Shown piece by piece: positions 6,651 through 16,125 of a stretch of 64,000 bases of DNA. Source of the DNA: an uncultured Oscillospiraceae bacterium (GTDB lineage: Bacteria > Bacillota > Clostridia > Oscillospirales > Oscillospiraceae); assembly GCA_934667095.1 (NCBI GenBank), contig CAKULE010000014.1, forward strand, positions 1-64,000, read 5' to 3'. Made by a program: the position numbers and the translations under genes. Under the pieces are notes generated by a model that did no database searches, was not told where the DNA came from, and saw only the letters and a list, made by a program, of their open reading frames with translations. How positions within the stretch are numbered: position 1 is the stretch's first letter; every line of letters starts with the position of its first letter.

Positions 6651-7598
6651 TTACTTCTTCAGGGACAGAGCCTTGCGCACAGCCTTGACGATGCCGTCGG
6701 CGGTGAGATTGTAGGCTTTGAGGACGGCCTTGGCCTCGCCGGAGCGGCCGAATTCATCGTTGACGCCGTGGCGCACCACGGGCACCGGGCAGCCGGCGGA
6801 CACGCACTCGCACACGGCGGAGCCCAGGCCGCCCAACACGTTGGCCTCCTCACTGGTGACGATGGCACCGGTCTCCCGGGCGGCCTTGAGCACCAGTTCC
6901 TCGTCCAGGGGCTTGATGGTGTGCATGTCGATGACCCGCACGGACAGGCCCTCGGCCTTGAGGGAATCGGCGGCCTTCACAGCCTCCTGCACCATCATGC
7001 CTGTGGCGATGACGGTGACGTCGGAGCCCTCCCGCAGGACCGCGCCCCTGCCCAACTCGAATTTGTAGCCGGGGACCTCGTCGGTGACGGAGTCCACCGC
7101 CAGGCGGCCCAGGCGCATATAGGCGGGGCCCTCGTAGTCCAGCAGGGCCTTGACGGCGGCGCGCATCTCCGGCCCGTCGCAGGGGGAGAGCACCACCATC
7201 CCGGGGATGGCCCGCATGATGGCGTAGTCCTCGATGCACTGGTGGGTGGCGCCGTCCTCGCCCACGGACAGGCCGCCGTGGGAGCCGATGACCTTCACGT
7301 TCAGCCGGGGATAGGCGATGGAGTTGCGCACCTGCTCCCAGGCCCGGCCGGCGGCGAACATGGCGAAGGAGTTGATGAAGGGCTTTTTGCCGCAGGCGGC
7401 CAGACCGGCGGCGATGCCCGCCATGTCGGCCTCGGCGATGCCGATGTCGTAGAACCGCTCGGGGCAGACGTCGGCAAACTTCTTGCTCATGGTGGAGCCC
7501 GCCAGGTCGGCGTCCAGGACCACCAGCTCGGGATACTCCCCGGCCAGGGCGGCCAGAGCCTCGCCGTAAGCGGCGCGGGTCGCGATCTTCTCTGCCAT
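6651..7598 (-). CDS. Transketolase, C-terminal subunit (Pyr and C-terminal domains)
   Basis: A 315-aa protein matching the C-terminal half of transketolase: a pyrimidine-binding domain (residues 1-170, with the segment DIGIAEADMAGIAAGLA) and a C-terminal domain (DMHTIKPLDEELV). It works with the adjacent N-terminal subunit in the non-oxidative pentose phosphate pathway, moving two-carbon units between sugar phosphates. The two genes are separated by one base, with the N-terminal subunit first. Split transketolases are common in clostridia. DXS-like activity is less likely, because such enzymes are single chains. Confidence 0.9.
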   Translation of the reverse strand: MAEKIATRAAYGEALAALAGEYPELVVLDADLAGSTMSKKFADVCPERFYDIGIAEADMAGIAAGLAACGKKPFINSFAMFAAGRAWEQVRNSIAYPRLNVKVIGSHGGLSVGEDGATHQCIEDYAIMRAIPGMVVLSPCDGPEMRAAVKALLDYEGPAYMRLGRLAVDSVTDEVPGYKFELGRGAVLREGSDVTVIATGMMVQEAVKAADSLKAEGLSVRVIDMHTIKPLDEELVLKAARETGAIVTSEEANVLGGLGSAVCECVSAGCPVPVVRHGVNDEFGRSGEAKAVLKAYNLTADGIVKAVRKALSLKK

Positions 7599-7599
7599 G

Positions 7600-8487
7600 T
7601 CAGTTCCCCTCCTTCAGAATGCCGTAGCCCGCGGCGGGATCCGCGGCGGGAGCGTCGGACTCGGCGGCCAGCTGGGTCAGGACGGCGTCCAGTTCGGCCC
7701 GGGCCTGCGCATACTGCTCGGCGTTGGGGGCCTTGCCGTGCCAGCCGGCGTTGTTCTCCATAAAGGACACGCCCTTGCCCTTCACGGTGCGGGCGAGGAT
7801 GACGGTGGGCTGGCCCTTGACGGTTCTGGCCTCGTCAAAGGCGGCCTGAATGGCCTCGTAATCGTGGCCGTCGCAGTGGATCACATGCCAGCCGAAGGCG
7901 GCCCACTTCTGGTCCAGCGGTTCAGAAGGCATGACGTCAGCAGTGCGGCCGTCGATCTGCAGGCCGTTCACATCCACGACGCCGCAGAGGTCGTCCAGCT
8001 GGAACTTGGCGGCGGCCATGGCGGCCTCCCAGATCTGGCCCTCCTCGATCTCGCCGTCGCCCATCAGAGCGTAGACCCGGCTGCCGGTGCCCTTCCGGGC
8101 CAGCGCCATACCCACGGCCACGGACAGCCCCTGCCCCAGAGAGCCGGTGGACATGTCCACGCCCTTTACATGGTGCATCTCTGCGTGGCCGGACATGTGG
8201 CCGTCCACAGAGCGGAACATGGCCAGCTCCTCCACAGGGAAGAAGCCCCGGAGGGCCAGCGTGGGATACAGCGCGGGGGTGCAGTGCCCCTTGGAGAGGA
8301 CGAAACGGTCCCGGTCCTCCTTCTGGGGGTCGGCAGGGTCAACGTTCATCACATTCTGGTAGAGTACGGTGAGGACGTCCATGGCGGAGAAGGAGCCTCC
8401 CAGATGTCCGGAGGCGGCCTTGTACACCATGTCCAGCCCCAGCCGTCGGGCGCGGGCGGCGGTAAACGCCAACTGCTTGGTGGTCAT
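7600..8487 (-). CDS. Transketolase, N-terminal (thiamine diphosphate) subunit
   Basis: A 295-aa protein corresponding to the ThDP PP domain. The segments GHLGGSFSAMDVLTVLYQ (about residues 27-44) and MGDGEIEEGQIWEAAM hold the substrate-contact His and the GDG...N thiamine diphosphate-binding motif. It acts in the cytoplasm with the C-terminal subunit encoded directly after it. The ATG at 8487 follows AGAAAGGATCG, a good ribosome site. Length is typical of split transketolases. Confidence 0.9.
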   Translation of the reverse strand: MTTKQLAFTAARARRLGLDMVYKAASGHLGGSFSAMDVLTVLYQNVMNVDPADPQKEDRDRFVLSKGHCTPALYPTLALRGFFPVEELAMFRSVDGHMSGHAEMHHVKGVDMSTGSLGQGLSVAVGMALARKGTGSRVYALMGDGEIEEGQIWEAAMAAAKFQLDDLCGVVDVNGLQIDGRTADVMPSEPLDQKWAAFGWHVIHCDGHDYEAIQAAFDEARTVKGQPTVILARTVKGKGVSFMENNAGWHGKAPNAEQYAQARAELDAVLTQLAAESDAPAADPAAGYGILKEGN

Positions 8488-8515
8488 GATTCTCGATCCT
8501 TTCTCATTGATGTTC

Positions 8516-10375
8516 CTATTTTAGACCGGTGAAGTGGGAGGCCCGGTAGTATTCCAGCCAGCGGTAGCGTTGGTAGAGCTCCGGGTGCTCCAGTTCGCTC
8601 CGGCGGTGCAGCTCGCCGTTTTCCAGACAGACCCCGGTCTGGTGGAGCACCGGGAGCGTCTGATAAATGGGGGTGATGGCCTGATTGTAAGCGTCCCCCT
8701 TCCAGCCCAACAGGTCGAACAGGTGGGTCATCAGGAAGCAGGGGGAGAGGTCGGGGCCGCGGCCGGTGAAGTCAAAGCCCAGTCTGGCCTTGGCCGCGTC
8801 GTTGGCCCAGATGAGGTACTCGGTGGACCAGTAGTTGTAGAAACCATCCTCGGTGGAGAGGTTCAGGTTTACGCCCAGCGCCTCGTACACGGAGTTGGCG
8901 TTGCCCAGCCACGGCTTGTGGTCGCCGAAGACCACCAGCACGATGGGTTCCTCCGACTGGCGGAAACGCTCCACCATGGCCTGCAGGTGCTTCTGGGTGT
9001 TGCGCACGCTGCCGAAGTAGTTGGCCAGAATGTTGCGGGAGGCCTCGTCCAGATTTTCATTCTTCACGTGGTTGTCAACATCGCCCCAGCCGCAGCCTCC
9101 GCTGCTGTACGGCCCGTGGCCCTGATAGGACACGGAGAAGGAGAACAGCGGCTGTCCCGTCCCGAGCTTCTCCAGCACGGATTCGGTCAGCTGGGGGAAG
9201 AAGATCTGGTCCATGGCCACCTGCCCGTTGGTGAAACGGGTGTAGTAGTCCTCCACGAAGCGGTACTCCACGAAGCCCAGATACTGGTTCACGTTTTCCC
9301 GGTTGTAGAACCACTGGAAACTGGGGTGGTCGCCGGAGGTCTGATACCCCTGCTGCCGGAAGTACCACACGTAGGAATTCACATTGCTCCGCCAGTTGTA
9401 CTGGGTGCCGAGACCGGTGAGGAAGGCCCGCTCGGTGTTTACCGTGCCGCCGGCGAAAATGTTGGTTACCAGCCGGCCGGTGTAGCTCTCCGCCTGCAGC
9501 CCGTGATAGATCTCATAGACCAGCTCGGTGGGCTCCACCCCGTCGATGCCCGACAGGTCGGAGAAGGCCTCCAGCATGATGCCCACGATGTTGACCTTCT
9601 GGTCCTCGGGGATGTCCGCGTCCTGGTACTGATTCAAAAGGTCGGCGATCTCCCGCTCGTTATAGCCCTCCGGCGGGGTGCGGATGGCAGTCTTGGCGGA
9701 GTAGAGGAAGGGGTACAGGTTCCCCCGGGAGATATACTGGTGGGTGGAGGCCCACCGGCTGAGGTATTCCAGATTGGTCCCGGTGTTCTGGTAGGCGGCA
9801 GAGCTGAGATAGGGCTTCCACCCCAGCAGGACGCCCAACGCCAGCGCCGCCAGCGCGATCAGCCGCACCCGGCCCCGGGGTCTGCCCCGTACCAGAAAGA
9901 ACAGCACCAGAAAGCCGCCCACGGCGCAGGCCAGCACCAGCGCCAGCCTGCCGTTGAGGAACAGGTGGTACTTGTCCGCCATGAAGCCCGCCTCGCTCAG
10001 AAAGAGCAGGTCATCGAAGAGCACCGGGTCATTGCGGAAAACCATCTTATAGTAGTTGCCGAAGGCCAGCGTCAGGGCCGGGAGGGCGCCGAACAGGTAG
10101 GCAGCCCAGCTCCGCCCCGTGACCACCCAGCCCAGCAGCATCAGCGCCGCCACGGGCAGGAAATTCAGCAGAAAGATCAGCGGATGCCTGAAATACCCAA
10201 CGAAGATCAGCAGCCGGTAGTCACCGACGGCCAGCAGCAGCATGACCGTGGTGATCCCCAGCGCCGCCAGCAGCAGCATCCCTCCGTTCCACAGCCAGAA
10301 CAGGAAGCGGCGGCGGCCGGTGAGCCCGCGGCCGTCCCCCTTCTGGAAGAGGAAGAAGCTCTTCAGCGCAGCCAT
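8516..10375 (-). CDS. LTA synthase family protein (membrane sulfatase-fold phosphoglycerol transferase)
   Basis: A 619-aa protein with five N-terminal transmembrane helices (about residues 25-195) and an extracellular sulfatase-type domain (about residues 245-560). The likely nucleophile Thr lies in FAGGTVNTERAF, and metal-site residues appear at MLEAFSD and VFGDHKPWLG. The family transfers glycerol phosphate to build lipoteichoic acid or related polymers outside the membrane. It lies between glyS and transketolase on the same strand, 4 nt after glyS. The exact polymer cannot be inferred. Confidence 0.85.
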   Translation of the reverse strand: MAALKSFFLFQKGDGRGLTGRRRFLFWLWNGGMLLLAALGITTVMLLLAVGDYRLLIFVGYFRHPLIFLLNFLPVAALMLLGWVVTGRSWAAYLFGALPALTLAFGNYYKMVFRNDPVLFDDLLFLSEAGFMADKYHLFLNGRLALVLACAVGGFLVLFFLVRGRPRGRVRLIALAALALGVLLGWKPYLSSAAYQNTGTNLEYLSRWASTHQYISRGNLYPFLYSAKTAIRTPPEGYNEREIADLLNQYQDADIPEDQKVNIVGIMLEAFSDLSGIDGVEPTELVYEIYHGLQAESYTGRLVTNIFAGGTVNTERAFLTGLGTQYNWRSNVNSYVWYFRQQGYQTSGDHPSFQWFYNRENVNQYLGFVEYRFVEDYYTRFTNGQVAMDQIFFPQLTESVLEKLGTGQPLFSFSVSYQGHGPYSSGGCGWGDVDNHVKNENLDEASRNILANYFGSVRNTQKHLQAMVERFRQSEEPIVLVVFGDHKPWLGNANSVYEALGVNLNLSTEDGFYNYWSTEYLIWANDAAKARLGFDFTGRGPDLSPCFLMTHLFDLLGWKGDAYNQAITPIYQTLPVLHQTGVCLENGELHRRSELEHPELYQRYRWLEYYRASHFTGLK

Positions 10376-10379
10376 TGGC

Positions 10380-11789
10380 TCAGTAGGCCAGCTTCTCGTC
10401 CAGCCAGCTCTTCAGCTGGTCGATGGGCATGCGGACCTGCTCCATCGTGTCGCGGTCGCGGATGGTGACGGCGTTGTCCGCGGGGGTCTTGTCGTCGCCC
10501 ACGGTCTCGAAGTCCACGGTGATGCAGTAGGGGGTGCCCACCTCGTCCTGCCGACGGTAGCGCTTGCCGATGGAGCCGGCATCGTCATAATCCACCATCC
10601 AGTACTTGCTCAGCATGGTCTGGAGCTCACGGGCCTTGTCGCCCAGCTTCTTGGACAGGGGCAGCACGGCGCACTTGAAGGGGGCCAGCGCGGGGTGCAG
10701 GTGGAGCACCACGCGCACGTCGTTCTTCTCCGGGTCCACGACTTCCTCGTCGTAGGCCTCGCACAGGAAGGCCAGGGCCACGCGGTCGCAGCCCAGAGAG
10801 GGCTCGATGACATAGGGCACATAGTGCTCGTTCTTCTCCTGATCGAAGTAGGTCAGGTCCTTGCCGCTGGCCTCCTGATGGCGGCTCAGGTCGTAGTCGG
10901 TGCGGTCAGCAATGCCCCACAGCTCGCCCCAGTCGGTGAAGGGGAAGGCGTACTCGATGTCGGTGGTGGCCCGGGAGTAGAAGGCCAGCTCGGCGGGCTC
11001 GTGATCCCGCAGGCGGAGGTTCTCCTCGTGGATGCCCAGCTCCAGCAGCCAGTTCTTGCAGTAGTCCTTCCAGTAGGCGAACCACTCCAGATCAGTGCCC
11101 GGCTGGCAGAAGAACTCGCACTCCATCTGCTCGAACTCACGGGTGCGGAAGGTGAAGTTGCCCGGGGTGATCTCGTTGCGGAAGGCCTTGCCCACCTGAC
11201 ACACGCCGAAGGGCAGCTTGCGGCGGGTAGTGCGCTGGATGTTGGCGAAGTTCACGAAGATACCCTGAGCGGTCTCCGGCCGGAGGTAGCAGGTGGAGCT
11301 GCTGTCCTCGGTGACGCCGATGGCGGTCTTGAACATCAGGTTGAACTTGCGGATGGGAGTGAAGTCGTGCTTGCCGCAGATGGGGCAGACGATGTCCTCG
11401 TGGGCGGCGATGAAGGCGTCCATCTCGTCAAAGCTCATGGCGTCCACATTCACCTCGTGGTGCTCGGCGCCGATCAGCTTGTCCGCGCGGTGGCGGGCCT
11501 TGCAGGCCTTGCAGTCCAGCAGCGGGTCGGAGAAGCTGCTGACGTGGCCGGTGGTGACCCAGGTCTGGGGGTTCATGATGATGGCGGCGTCCAGCCCCAC
11601 ATTGTAGGGGGACTCCTGGACGAATTTCTTCATCCACGCCTTCTTTACATTGTTCTTGAACTCCACGCCCAGGGGGCCGTAGTCCCAGCTGTTGGCCAGG
11701 CCGCCGTAGATCTCGCTGCCGGGGTAGACGAAGCCCCGGTTTTTGCACAGGTTGACGATCTTGTCCATGGTCTTGTCGCTCTTGTTCAT
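10380..11789 (-). CDS. glyS: Glycyl-tRNA synthetase (homodimeric class II type)
   Basis: A 469-aa class II aminoacyl-tRNA synthetase that charges tRNA-Gly. The N-terminal segment NRGFVYPGSEIYGGLANSWDYGPLG is diagnostic, and CKACKARHRAD / CPICGKHDF form a zinc-finger-like insertion (about residues 90-155). Motif 2 is around FRNEITPGNF. The start at 11789 is taken because it follows AGGAGC and the family sequence begins there; the open frame upstream is T-box leader. Expression is controlled by that leader. Confidence 0.95.
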   Translation of the reverse strand: MNKSDKTMDKIVNLCKNRGFVYPGSEIYGGLANSWDYGPLGVEFKNNVKKAWMKKFVQESPYNVGLDAAIIMNPQTWVTTGHVSSFSDPLLDCKACKARHRADKLIGAEHHEVNVDAMSFDEMDAFIAAHEDIVCPICGKHDFTPIRKFNLMFKTAIGVTEDSSSTCYLRPETAQGIFVNFANIQRTTRRKLPFGVCQVGKAFRNEITPGNFTFRTREFEQMECEFFCQPGTDLEWFAYWKDYCKNWLLELGIHEENLRLRDHEPAELAFYSRATTDIEYAFPFTDWGELWGIADRTDYDLSRHQEASGKDLTYFDQEKNEHYVPYVIEPSLGCDRVALAFLCEAYDEEVVDPEKNDVRVVLHLHPALAPFKCAVLPLSKKLGDKARELQTMLSKYWMVDYDDAGSIGKRYRRQDEVGTPYCITVDFETVGDDKTPADNAVTIRDRDTMEQVRMPIDQLKSWLDEKLAY

Positions 11790-11814
11790 GGTGCTGCTCC
11801 TTTCGTTCCTGTGG

Positions 11815-12062
11815 TCCAAGACGAAAAAACGCCCTGAACCAACTTGTTTGGGTTGGCTCAGGGCGAACAGTAACTGTCCGTGGTTCCACCTGAATTCGCG
11901 GCTGGCTGCCGCGCACTCTTTGCCGGTAACGGGGCGATCCGGCGGGCCATTTCCGACCCGCGGCTCAAAGGCGCCGCTCTCCGGGGGCTGACAGGGGCTC
12001 GCACCAAACGCCCCCTCTCTGAGACAGAAACCGCGGAAAACTTCCTTTTCAAAGCCTTTTAC
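11815..12062 (-). promoter_or_regulatory. T-box leader of glyS
   Basis: On the minus strand, between the promoter and glyS, lies a leader of about 270 nt. It contains the T-box antiterminator sequence AGGTGGAACCACGG (about 11880-11893). This is followed by a perfect terminator stem of the type CGCCCTGA...TCAGGGCG and a T6 run (about 11823-11862). Uncharged tRNA-Gly is expected to stabilise the antiterminator. I did not place the specifier codon with confidence. Confidence 0.9.
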
Positions 12063-12069
12063 AGTTGAC

Positions 12070-12098
12070 AGTGTACCATGCCGCGGCCGGACTGTCAA
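12070..12098 (-). promoter_or_regulatory. Promoter of the glyS T-box transcript
   Basis: On the minus strand: TTGACA (12093-12098), a 17-nt spacer and TACACT (12070-12075). Confidence 0.85.
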
Positions 12099-12218
12099 GG
12101 GAACGGCGGGGCCGAAAATACCTGCTCCGGCGCGGGATTTTTCTGTGATTTTTGTTCCCTTTTCTGATCAGATATGTTATACTGTAATATAACAAACTAT
12201 GCACAGGGAGGGTCTGTC

Positions 12219-12530
12219 ATGCAGAACAAGGTAACAGTCAGCGTCCGGGGGCGGAGCTACACCCTGCTGGCCGCGGAAAATGAGGAATATGTCCAGCGGG
12301 TGGCTGCCTATGTGGACGGCAAGCTGGCGGAGACCGCCGGCTCCGGCCTGTCCCAGACCGACTGCGCCATTCTCACGGCGCTGAACATTGCCGACGAGCG
12401 CTTCAAGGAGCAGGAGAACGGCGAGGCGCTCCGCCGCCAGATCAAGGATCTGCTGGAGGAGTCCGCCAAGCTCAAGGGCGAGCTCAGCGAGGCCAAGCGG
12501 GAGATCTTCAAGCTCCAGCAGAAGCGCTGA
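12219..12530 (+). CDS. zapA: Cell division protein ZapA
   Basis: A 103-aa protein of the ZapA family, which bundles FtsZ filaments at the division site. It has the N-terminal beta-rich head (VTVSVRGRSYTLLAAENEEYVQRVAAYVDGKL) and a long C-terminal coiled coil (about residues 65-103). The start is ATG 12219, after GGGAGG with 6-nt spacing; the longer open frame lacks a ribosome site. It heads a plus-strand run with U32 peptidase, maf and mreC, a typical clostridial order. Confidence 0.88.
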   Translation: MQNKVTVSVRGRSYTLLAAENEEYVQRVAAYVDGKLAETAGSGLSQTDCAILTALNIADERFKEQENGEALRRQIKDLLEESAKLKGELSEAKREIFKLQQKR

Positions 12531-12576
12531 GCCGCCGCGAACAGCGCGGAATCATATTCACTTACGGAGGCCCATT

Positions 12577-14658
12577 ATGGAGATCCTATCCCCCGCGGGG
12601 AGTCCCGAGGCGGTCCGCGCGGCGGTCTGTGCCGGGGCCAACGCGGTCTACCTCGGATTTGGTAATTTCAACGCCCGCCGCAACGCCCGGAACTTCACCG
12701 AGGAGGAGCTTGCGGAGGCCATTTCATACTGCCATCTCCGGGGGGTAAAGCTCTACCTCACCCTGAACACCCTTGCCAGCGACCGGGAGCTGCCCGATGC
12801 CGCGGCACTGGCCGTCAAGGCATCCCAGATGGGAATGGACGCCGTGCTGGTGCAGGACATGGGGCTGGTGCGCACCCTGCGTCAGGTGGCGCCCGACCTG
12901 CCTGTCCACGCCTCCACCCAGATGTCCATCCACAGTCTGGACGGAGCCAAGGCCGCCGCCGATCTGGGCCTTACCCGGGTGGTGCTGGCCCGGGAGCTCT
13001 CCGGCAGCGACATCGCCTACATCTGTGAGCGCTCCCCGGTGGAGATCGAGGTGTTCGTCCACGGGGCCCTGTGCATGTGCCACAGCGGCCAGTGCTATAT
13101 GTCTTCCATCATCGGCGGGCGCAGCGGCAACCGGGGCCTGTGCGCCCAGCCCTGCCGGCTGGCCTACGGCTGGGGGGACCGGGCGGACAGTTATCCCCTG
13201 TCCCTGAAGGACTCCTCCATGGCTGCCCACCTGCGTCAGCTGCGGGACATGGGGGTAGCCAGCGCCAAGATCGAGGGCCGCATGAAGCGCCCGGAGTACG
13301 TCTGGGTGGTCACCAAGGTGTACGCCGACGCCCTTCGGGAGGGCCGGGACCCCACGTCGGAGGAGATGCACCGGCTGGCGGAGGCATTCTCCCGGCAGGG
13401 CTTTACCGACGGGTATTTCCAGGGAAAGACCGGGCCGGACATGTTCGGCGTCCGGGAGGAGGCGCCGGAGCCCCGCGCCCTCTTTGCCGAGGCCCGGGCT
13501 GCCTATGAAAAGGGGGAGGGCCCTGCTGTCCCCGTGCGGTTCTACGCCATGGTCCGCCCCGGCGAGCCGGTGCAGGTGGGCGTAGAGGACGGCGAAGGCC
13601 GGGTGGCAACCGCCGCCGGCCCCGTGCCCGAGGCGGCCCGCACCCGCCCCGTCACCGTGGAGGCTGTGGAGACCCAGCTGGCCAAGACCGGCGGTACGCC
13701 CTACGGCTGCACCGAGGTCCGGGCACTGGTGGAGGATGGGCTGGCGGTGCCCCTGTCCGCCCTGAACGGCCTGCGCCGGCAGGTGCTGGAGGATCTCTCC
13801 GCCCAGCGCACCGCCCTGCCGAAGCGGCGGCACAGCCAGTACAATCCCGGCGCCCGGTATGAGAACCCCCGGACGCCGCCCCAGATCAATGTCTCCCTGC
13901 GGCGGGCGGGGCAGCTGACCTTTGAGCTTCTGAAGCAGCAGCCCGCCCTCATCTACCTCCCTACGGACGAGATCGCCGCCGACCCTGACCGGGTGCGGCA
14001 CGCCATGGACCGGGGCGTTCCCCTGTGCGCCGTGGTCCCCCGGGTGTGCTTCGACCGGGAGTGGGATAAGCTCCACCGGGAGATGGACCGCTGTCTGGAG
14101 CTGGGCATCGGTCAGGCGCTGGTAGGCAATCTTGGTCAGGTGGAGCCGGTGCGCAGCATGGGCTTCGACCTGCGGGGAGACTTCGGACTGCAGGTGTTCA
14201 ACTCGCAGGCGGTCAAGGAGTACAAGCGCATGGGCTTCCGGTCGCTGACCGCCTCCTTCGAGCTGAAGCTGGCCCAGATCCGGGACCTTGCCAAGGCAGT
14301 GGACGTGGAGATGATCGCCTACGGCCGCCTGCCCCTGATGATCACGGAGAACTGCATCATCCACAACCAGTTCGGCAGGCACGTCTGCACCAACAGCAAC
14401 GTCCTCACCGACCGGAAGGGGGTGCGCTTCCCGGTGGTGAAGGCGTGGGGCTGCCGCAACGAGATCCTCAACGCCAACAAGCTGTTTCTGGCGGACAAGG
14501 ACGGGAGCTATGCCCGGCTGGGCCTGTGGGCCCTCCGGCTGTGCTTCACCACGGAGAACGGCCTGGAGTGCGCCCAGGTGCTGGAGCGCTACCGGGGCGA
14601 GGGGGCCTACGCCCCCACCGACTACACCCGGGGTCTTTACTACCGGGACGTAGAATAA
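12577..14658 (+). CDS. U32 family peptidase with DUF3656 domain (RlhA-like)
   Basis: A 693-aa protein. The N-terminal TIM-barrel-like U32 domain carries the family signature EVFVHGALCMCHSGQCYMS (about residues 160-180), with further conserved Cys in RGLCAQPCR. A DUF3656 segment follows (about residues 310-410). U32 plus DUF3656 is the layout of RlhA, which makes 5-hydroxycytidine in 23S rRNA, so an RNA-modification role is more likely than proteolysis. The start at ATG 12577 follows GGAGG. It sits between zapA and maf. Confidence 0.85.
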   Translation: MEILSPAGSPEAVRAAVCAGANAVYLGFGNFNARRNARNFTEEELAEAISYCHLRGVKLYLTLNTLASDRELPDAAALAVKASQMGMDAVLVQDMGLVRTLRQVAPDLPVHASTQMSIHSLDGAKAAADLGLTRVVLARELSGSDIAYICERSPVEIEVFVHGALCMCHSGQCYMSSIIGGRSGNRGLCAQPCRLAYGWGDRADSYPLSLKDSSMAAHLRQLRDMGVASAKIEGRMKRPEYVWVVTKVYADALREGRDPTSEEMHRLAEAFSRQGFTDGYFQGKTGPDMFGVREEAPEPRALFAEARAAYEKGEGPAVPVRFYAMVRPGEPVQVGVEDGEGRVATAAGPVPEAARTRPVTVEAVETQLAKTGGTPYGCTEVRALVEDGLAVPLSALNGLRRQVLEDLSAQRTALPKRRHSQYNPGARYENPRTPPQINVSLRRAGQLTFELLKQQPALIYLPTDEIAADPDRVRHAMDRGVPLCAVVPRVCFDREWDKLHREMDRCLELGIGQALVGNLGQVEPVRSMGFDLRGDFGLQVFNSQAVKEYKRMGFRSLTASFELKLAQIRDLAKAVDVEMIAYGRLPLMITENCIIHNQFGRHVCTNSNVLTDRKGVRFPVVKAWGCRNEILNANKLFLADKDGSYARLGLWALRLCFTTENGLECAQVLERYRGEGAYAPTDYTRGLYYRDVE

Positions 14659-14684
14659 TCACAAGAGATATTGGAGGTCCGACC

Positions 14685-15272
14685 ATGGACATCATACTGG
14701 CATCCCAATCCCCCCGCCGGCGGGAGCTGCTGGGGCAGATGGGGCTGAAGGGCTTCAAGATCCTCTCCCCGGAGGTGGACGAGCACGTGGAGGGCAACCC
14801 TGACCCCGCCTCTCTGGTGGAGCAGCTCTCCCTGCGCAAGGCGTCCGCCGTGGCTCAGCGGGCGGATGAGGGCGACCTCATCATCGCCGCGGACACTGTG
14901 GTGGTGCTGGACGGGGCCGTGCTGGGCAAGCCCGCCGGCGAGAGGGAGGCCTTCGCCATGCTCTCCGCCCTGTCGGGCAACCGGCATCATGTGTACACCG
15001 GGGTCACCGTGCTCCAGGGCGGGAGGACCCTCACCGCCCACGAGTGTACCACCGTCACCTTCCGGGAGGTGGAGCCCCACGAGATCTCCTCCTATATCGC
15101 CACCGGCGAGCCCATGGACAAGGCCGGGGCCTACGGCATTCAGGGGCTGGGTGCGCTGCTGATCCAGCGCATCGAGGGAGACTACTATAATGTCATGGGC
15201 CTGCCGGTGTACCGGCTGGGCCGCATGCTGGCGGAATTGGGGCTGGATCTGCTGGCCATGGCCGCGGAGTGA
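14685..15272 (+). CDS. maf: Maf-family nucleoside triphosphate pyrophosphatase
   Basis: A 195-aa cytoplasmic enzyme that hydrolyses non-canonical or excess NTPs (usually dTTP/UTP). It shows the family start ILASQSPRRRELL (residues 4-16), the active-site region AADTVVVLDGAVLGKP and the closing DYYNVMGLPVYRL. TTGGAGG precedes ATG 14685. It lies between the U32 gene and mreC, a conserved neighbourhood in Firmicutes. Confidence 0.93.
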   Translation: MDIILASQSPRRRELLGQMGLKGFKILSPEVDEHVEGNPDPASLVEQLSLRKASAVAQRADEGDLIIAADTVVVLDGAVLGKPAGEREAFAMLSALSGNRHHVYTGVTVLQGGRTLTAHECTTVTFREVEPHEISSYIATGEPMDKAGAYGIQGLGALLIQRIEGDYYNVMGLPVYRLGRMLAELGLDLLAMAAE

Positions 15273-15287
15273 GCCTCGGGAGGGGTT

Positions 15288-16124
15288 ATGAAAAAGTTTC
15301 TGCATGAAAACGGCATCCTGCTGGTGATCATCGCCGTGCTGCTGGCGGCGGTTCTGGCCATTGGCTCGGCCCTGATGGGGCACAACCCGGTGACGGGGGT
15401 GCTCAACGCCATCGGGACCCCCTTCCGCTCTCTGGCGGCCACCATTTCGGAGTGGTCGCAGGAGCGGTATGACCGGGCCTTCCGCTATGACGAGCTGGAG
15501 ACCGAGAACGAGCTGCTCCGCCGCCGGGTGGCCGAGCTGGAGGAAGCCGCCCGCACCGGCGAGGACGCCCAGCGGGAGAACGAGCGCCTGCGGGACCTGC
15601 TGGGCCTGTCCAACCAGCAGCCCGATCTGGTCTATGAGGAGGCCAGCGTCACCGCCCGCTCCACCACCAACTGGGGCTCCAACGTCACCATCAACAAGGG
15701 GAGCCTGAAGGGCGTAGCCGTGGGCGACTGCGTGGTGGACCAGTACGGCTGCCTGGTGGGCGTGGTCAGCGAGACCGGGCCCAACTGGTCGCTGGTGACC
15801 ACCGTGCTGGACCCGGAGAGCCAATTGGGCGGCCGGGTGGCCCGCACGGATGACGACGTGATCGCCGCCGGGGACTTCACCCTGATGAAGGACGGCCTGC
15901 TGAAGCTGAGCTACCTGCCGGAGGGAAGCGCCCTGCTGGCGGGGGATCAGGTCATCACCTCCGGGCTGGGGGGCAACTACCCCGCCGGGCTGGTGATCGG
16001 CACCATCCGCACCGTGTATACCGAGGCCGACGGCATCAGCCGCAGCGCTCAGGTGGATCCGGGGGCGGACATCTCCGGCGTCCGCTACGTCTACGTCATT
16101 ACGGACTTCGGGGAGGCCGGCTGA
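15288..16124 (+). CDS. mreC: Rod shape-determining protein MreC
   Basis: A 278-aa cell-shape protein with one N-terminal transmembrane helix (about residues 9-30), a coiled coil (about 60-105, with DELETENELLRRRVAELEEA) and an extracellular two-barrel beta domain. The protein links the cytoskeleton to peptidoglycan synthesis. mreB and mreD are not next to it; the following gene, whose ATG begins one nt after this stop codon, is a membrane glycosyltransferase instead of mreD. Confidence 0.92.
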   Translation: MKKFLHENGILLVIIAVLLAAVLAIGSALMGHNPVTGVLNAIGTPFRSLAATISEWSQERYDRAFRYDELETENELLRRRVAELEEAARTGEDAQRENERLRDLLGLSNQQPDLVYEEASVTARSTTNWGSNVTINKGSLKGVAVGDCVVDQYGCLVGVVSETGPNWSLVTTVLDPESQLGGRVARTDDDVIAAGDFTLMKDGLLKLSYLPEGSALLAGDQVITSGLGGNYPAGLVIGTIRTVYTEADGISRSAQVDPGADISGVRYVYVITDFGEAG

Positions 16125-16125
16125 G